64,000 bases of DNA from Acidovorax sp. (GTDB lineage Bacteria; Pseudomonadota; Gammaproteobacteria; Burkholderiales; Burkholderiaceae_C). The stretch covers positions 1-64,000 of the forward strand of contig NZ_JAPUDY010000026.1 of NCBI RefSeq assembly GCF_027492855.1, in the 5' to 3' direction. Shown piece after piece: positions 63,041 through 64,000 of this stretch; the first letter of the stretch is position 1, and the number at the start of each line of letters is the position of its first letter. The notes beneath the pieces are model-generated. The model saw nothing but the letters and a program-made list of their open reading frames with translations, did no database searches and was not told the DNA's origin. A program made the position numbers and the translations under genes.

Positions 63041-64000
<960 letters not shown>

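Overview
The window is a high-GC, Gram-negative chromosomal segment that looks like Comamonadaceae (Acidovorax/Comamonas-like betaproteobacterium). The basis is the gene style, an azurin next to serS, an IPTL-CTERM protein, and a dispersed CTATTTTnATAGC-type intergenic repeat typical of that family. No taxonomic search was possible.

Left chromosomal flank (1-15269): the 3' part of trpS; an outer-membrane FecR/TPR/beta-barrel protein with a CHASE2 adenylate cyclase behind it; two lipoproteins, one with a sulfatase-modifying-factor-like domain; then a response regulator, a LysM-FecR protein and a CHASE2 histidine kinase. Two FecR proteins and two CHASE2 signalling enzymes lie within 12 kb and may form one envelope-sensing locus. 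selU (mnmH) and selD follow on the minus strand.

Genomic island (about 15270-62134): a 17-bp direct repeat of the tRNA-Ser(CGA) 3' end lies at 15270-15286 and 62135-62151 and brackets about 46.9 kb. A tyrosine integrase sits inside the left end. AlpA, YfjI/DUF3987 and inovirus-Gp2-type genes sit inside the right end, so circularisation would join int and alpA across attP. From left to right the interior holds: a decayed conjugative coupling gene (traG/virD4); a plasmid/ICE-like block (zinc-ribbon protein, DUF932, YqaJ nuclease, gp3-like protein, OST-HTH protein, H-NS, lipoproteins, small membrane proteins); a cargo/defence block (FtsZ-C-like protein, methyltransferase, frameshifted HNH nuclease, SMC-like ATPase, Mrr-like nuclease, HEPN-CBS protein); debris (a phage gpD-SMR chimera, an IS66 remnant); an IPTL-CTERM LamG protein; a complete phosphite uptake and oxidation operon (ptxABCD with a divergent LysR regulator); an SOS-boxed YedK pair; a secreted nuclease; and a composite hsdM-hsdS-mcrB-mcrC-hsdR restriction operon.

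Right chromosomal flank (62135-64000): tRNA-Ser(CGA), azurin and the 3' part of serS.

Strongest leads for new biology: the HEPN-CBS fusion, the hsd operon carrying mcrBC between hsdS and hsdR, the mobile phosphite operon, the LexA-boxed small gene beside yedK, the AlpA leader hairpin, and the duplicated CHASE2/FecR locus. All calls come from reading sequence motifs; no database search was run.
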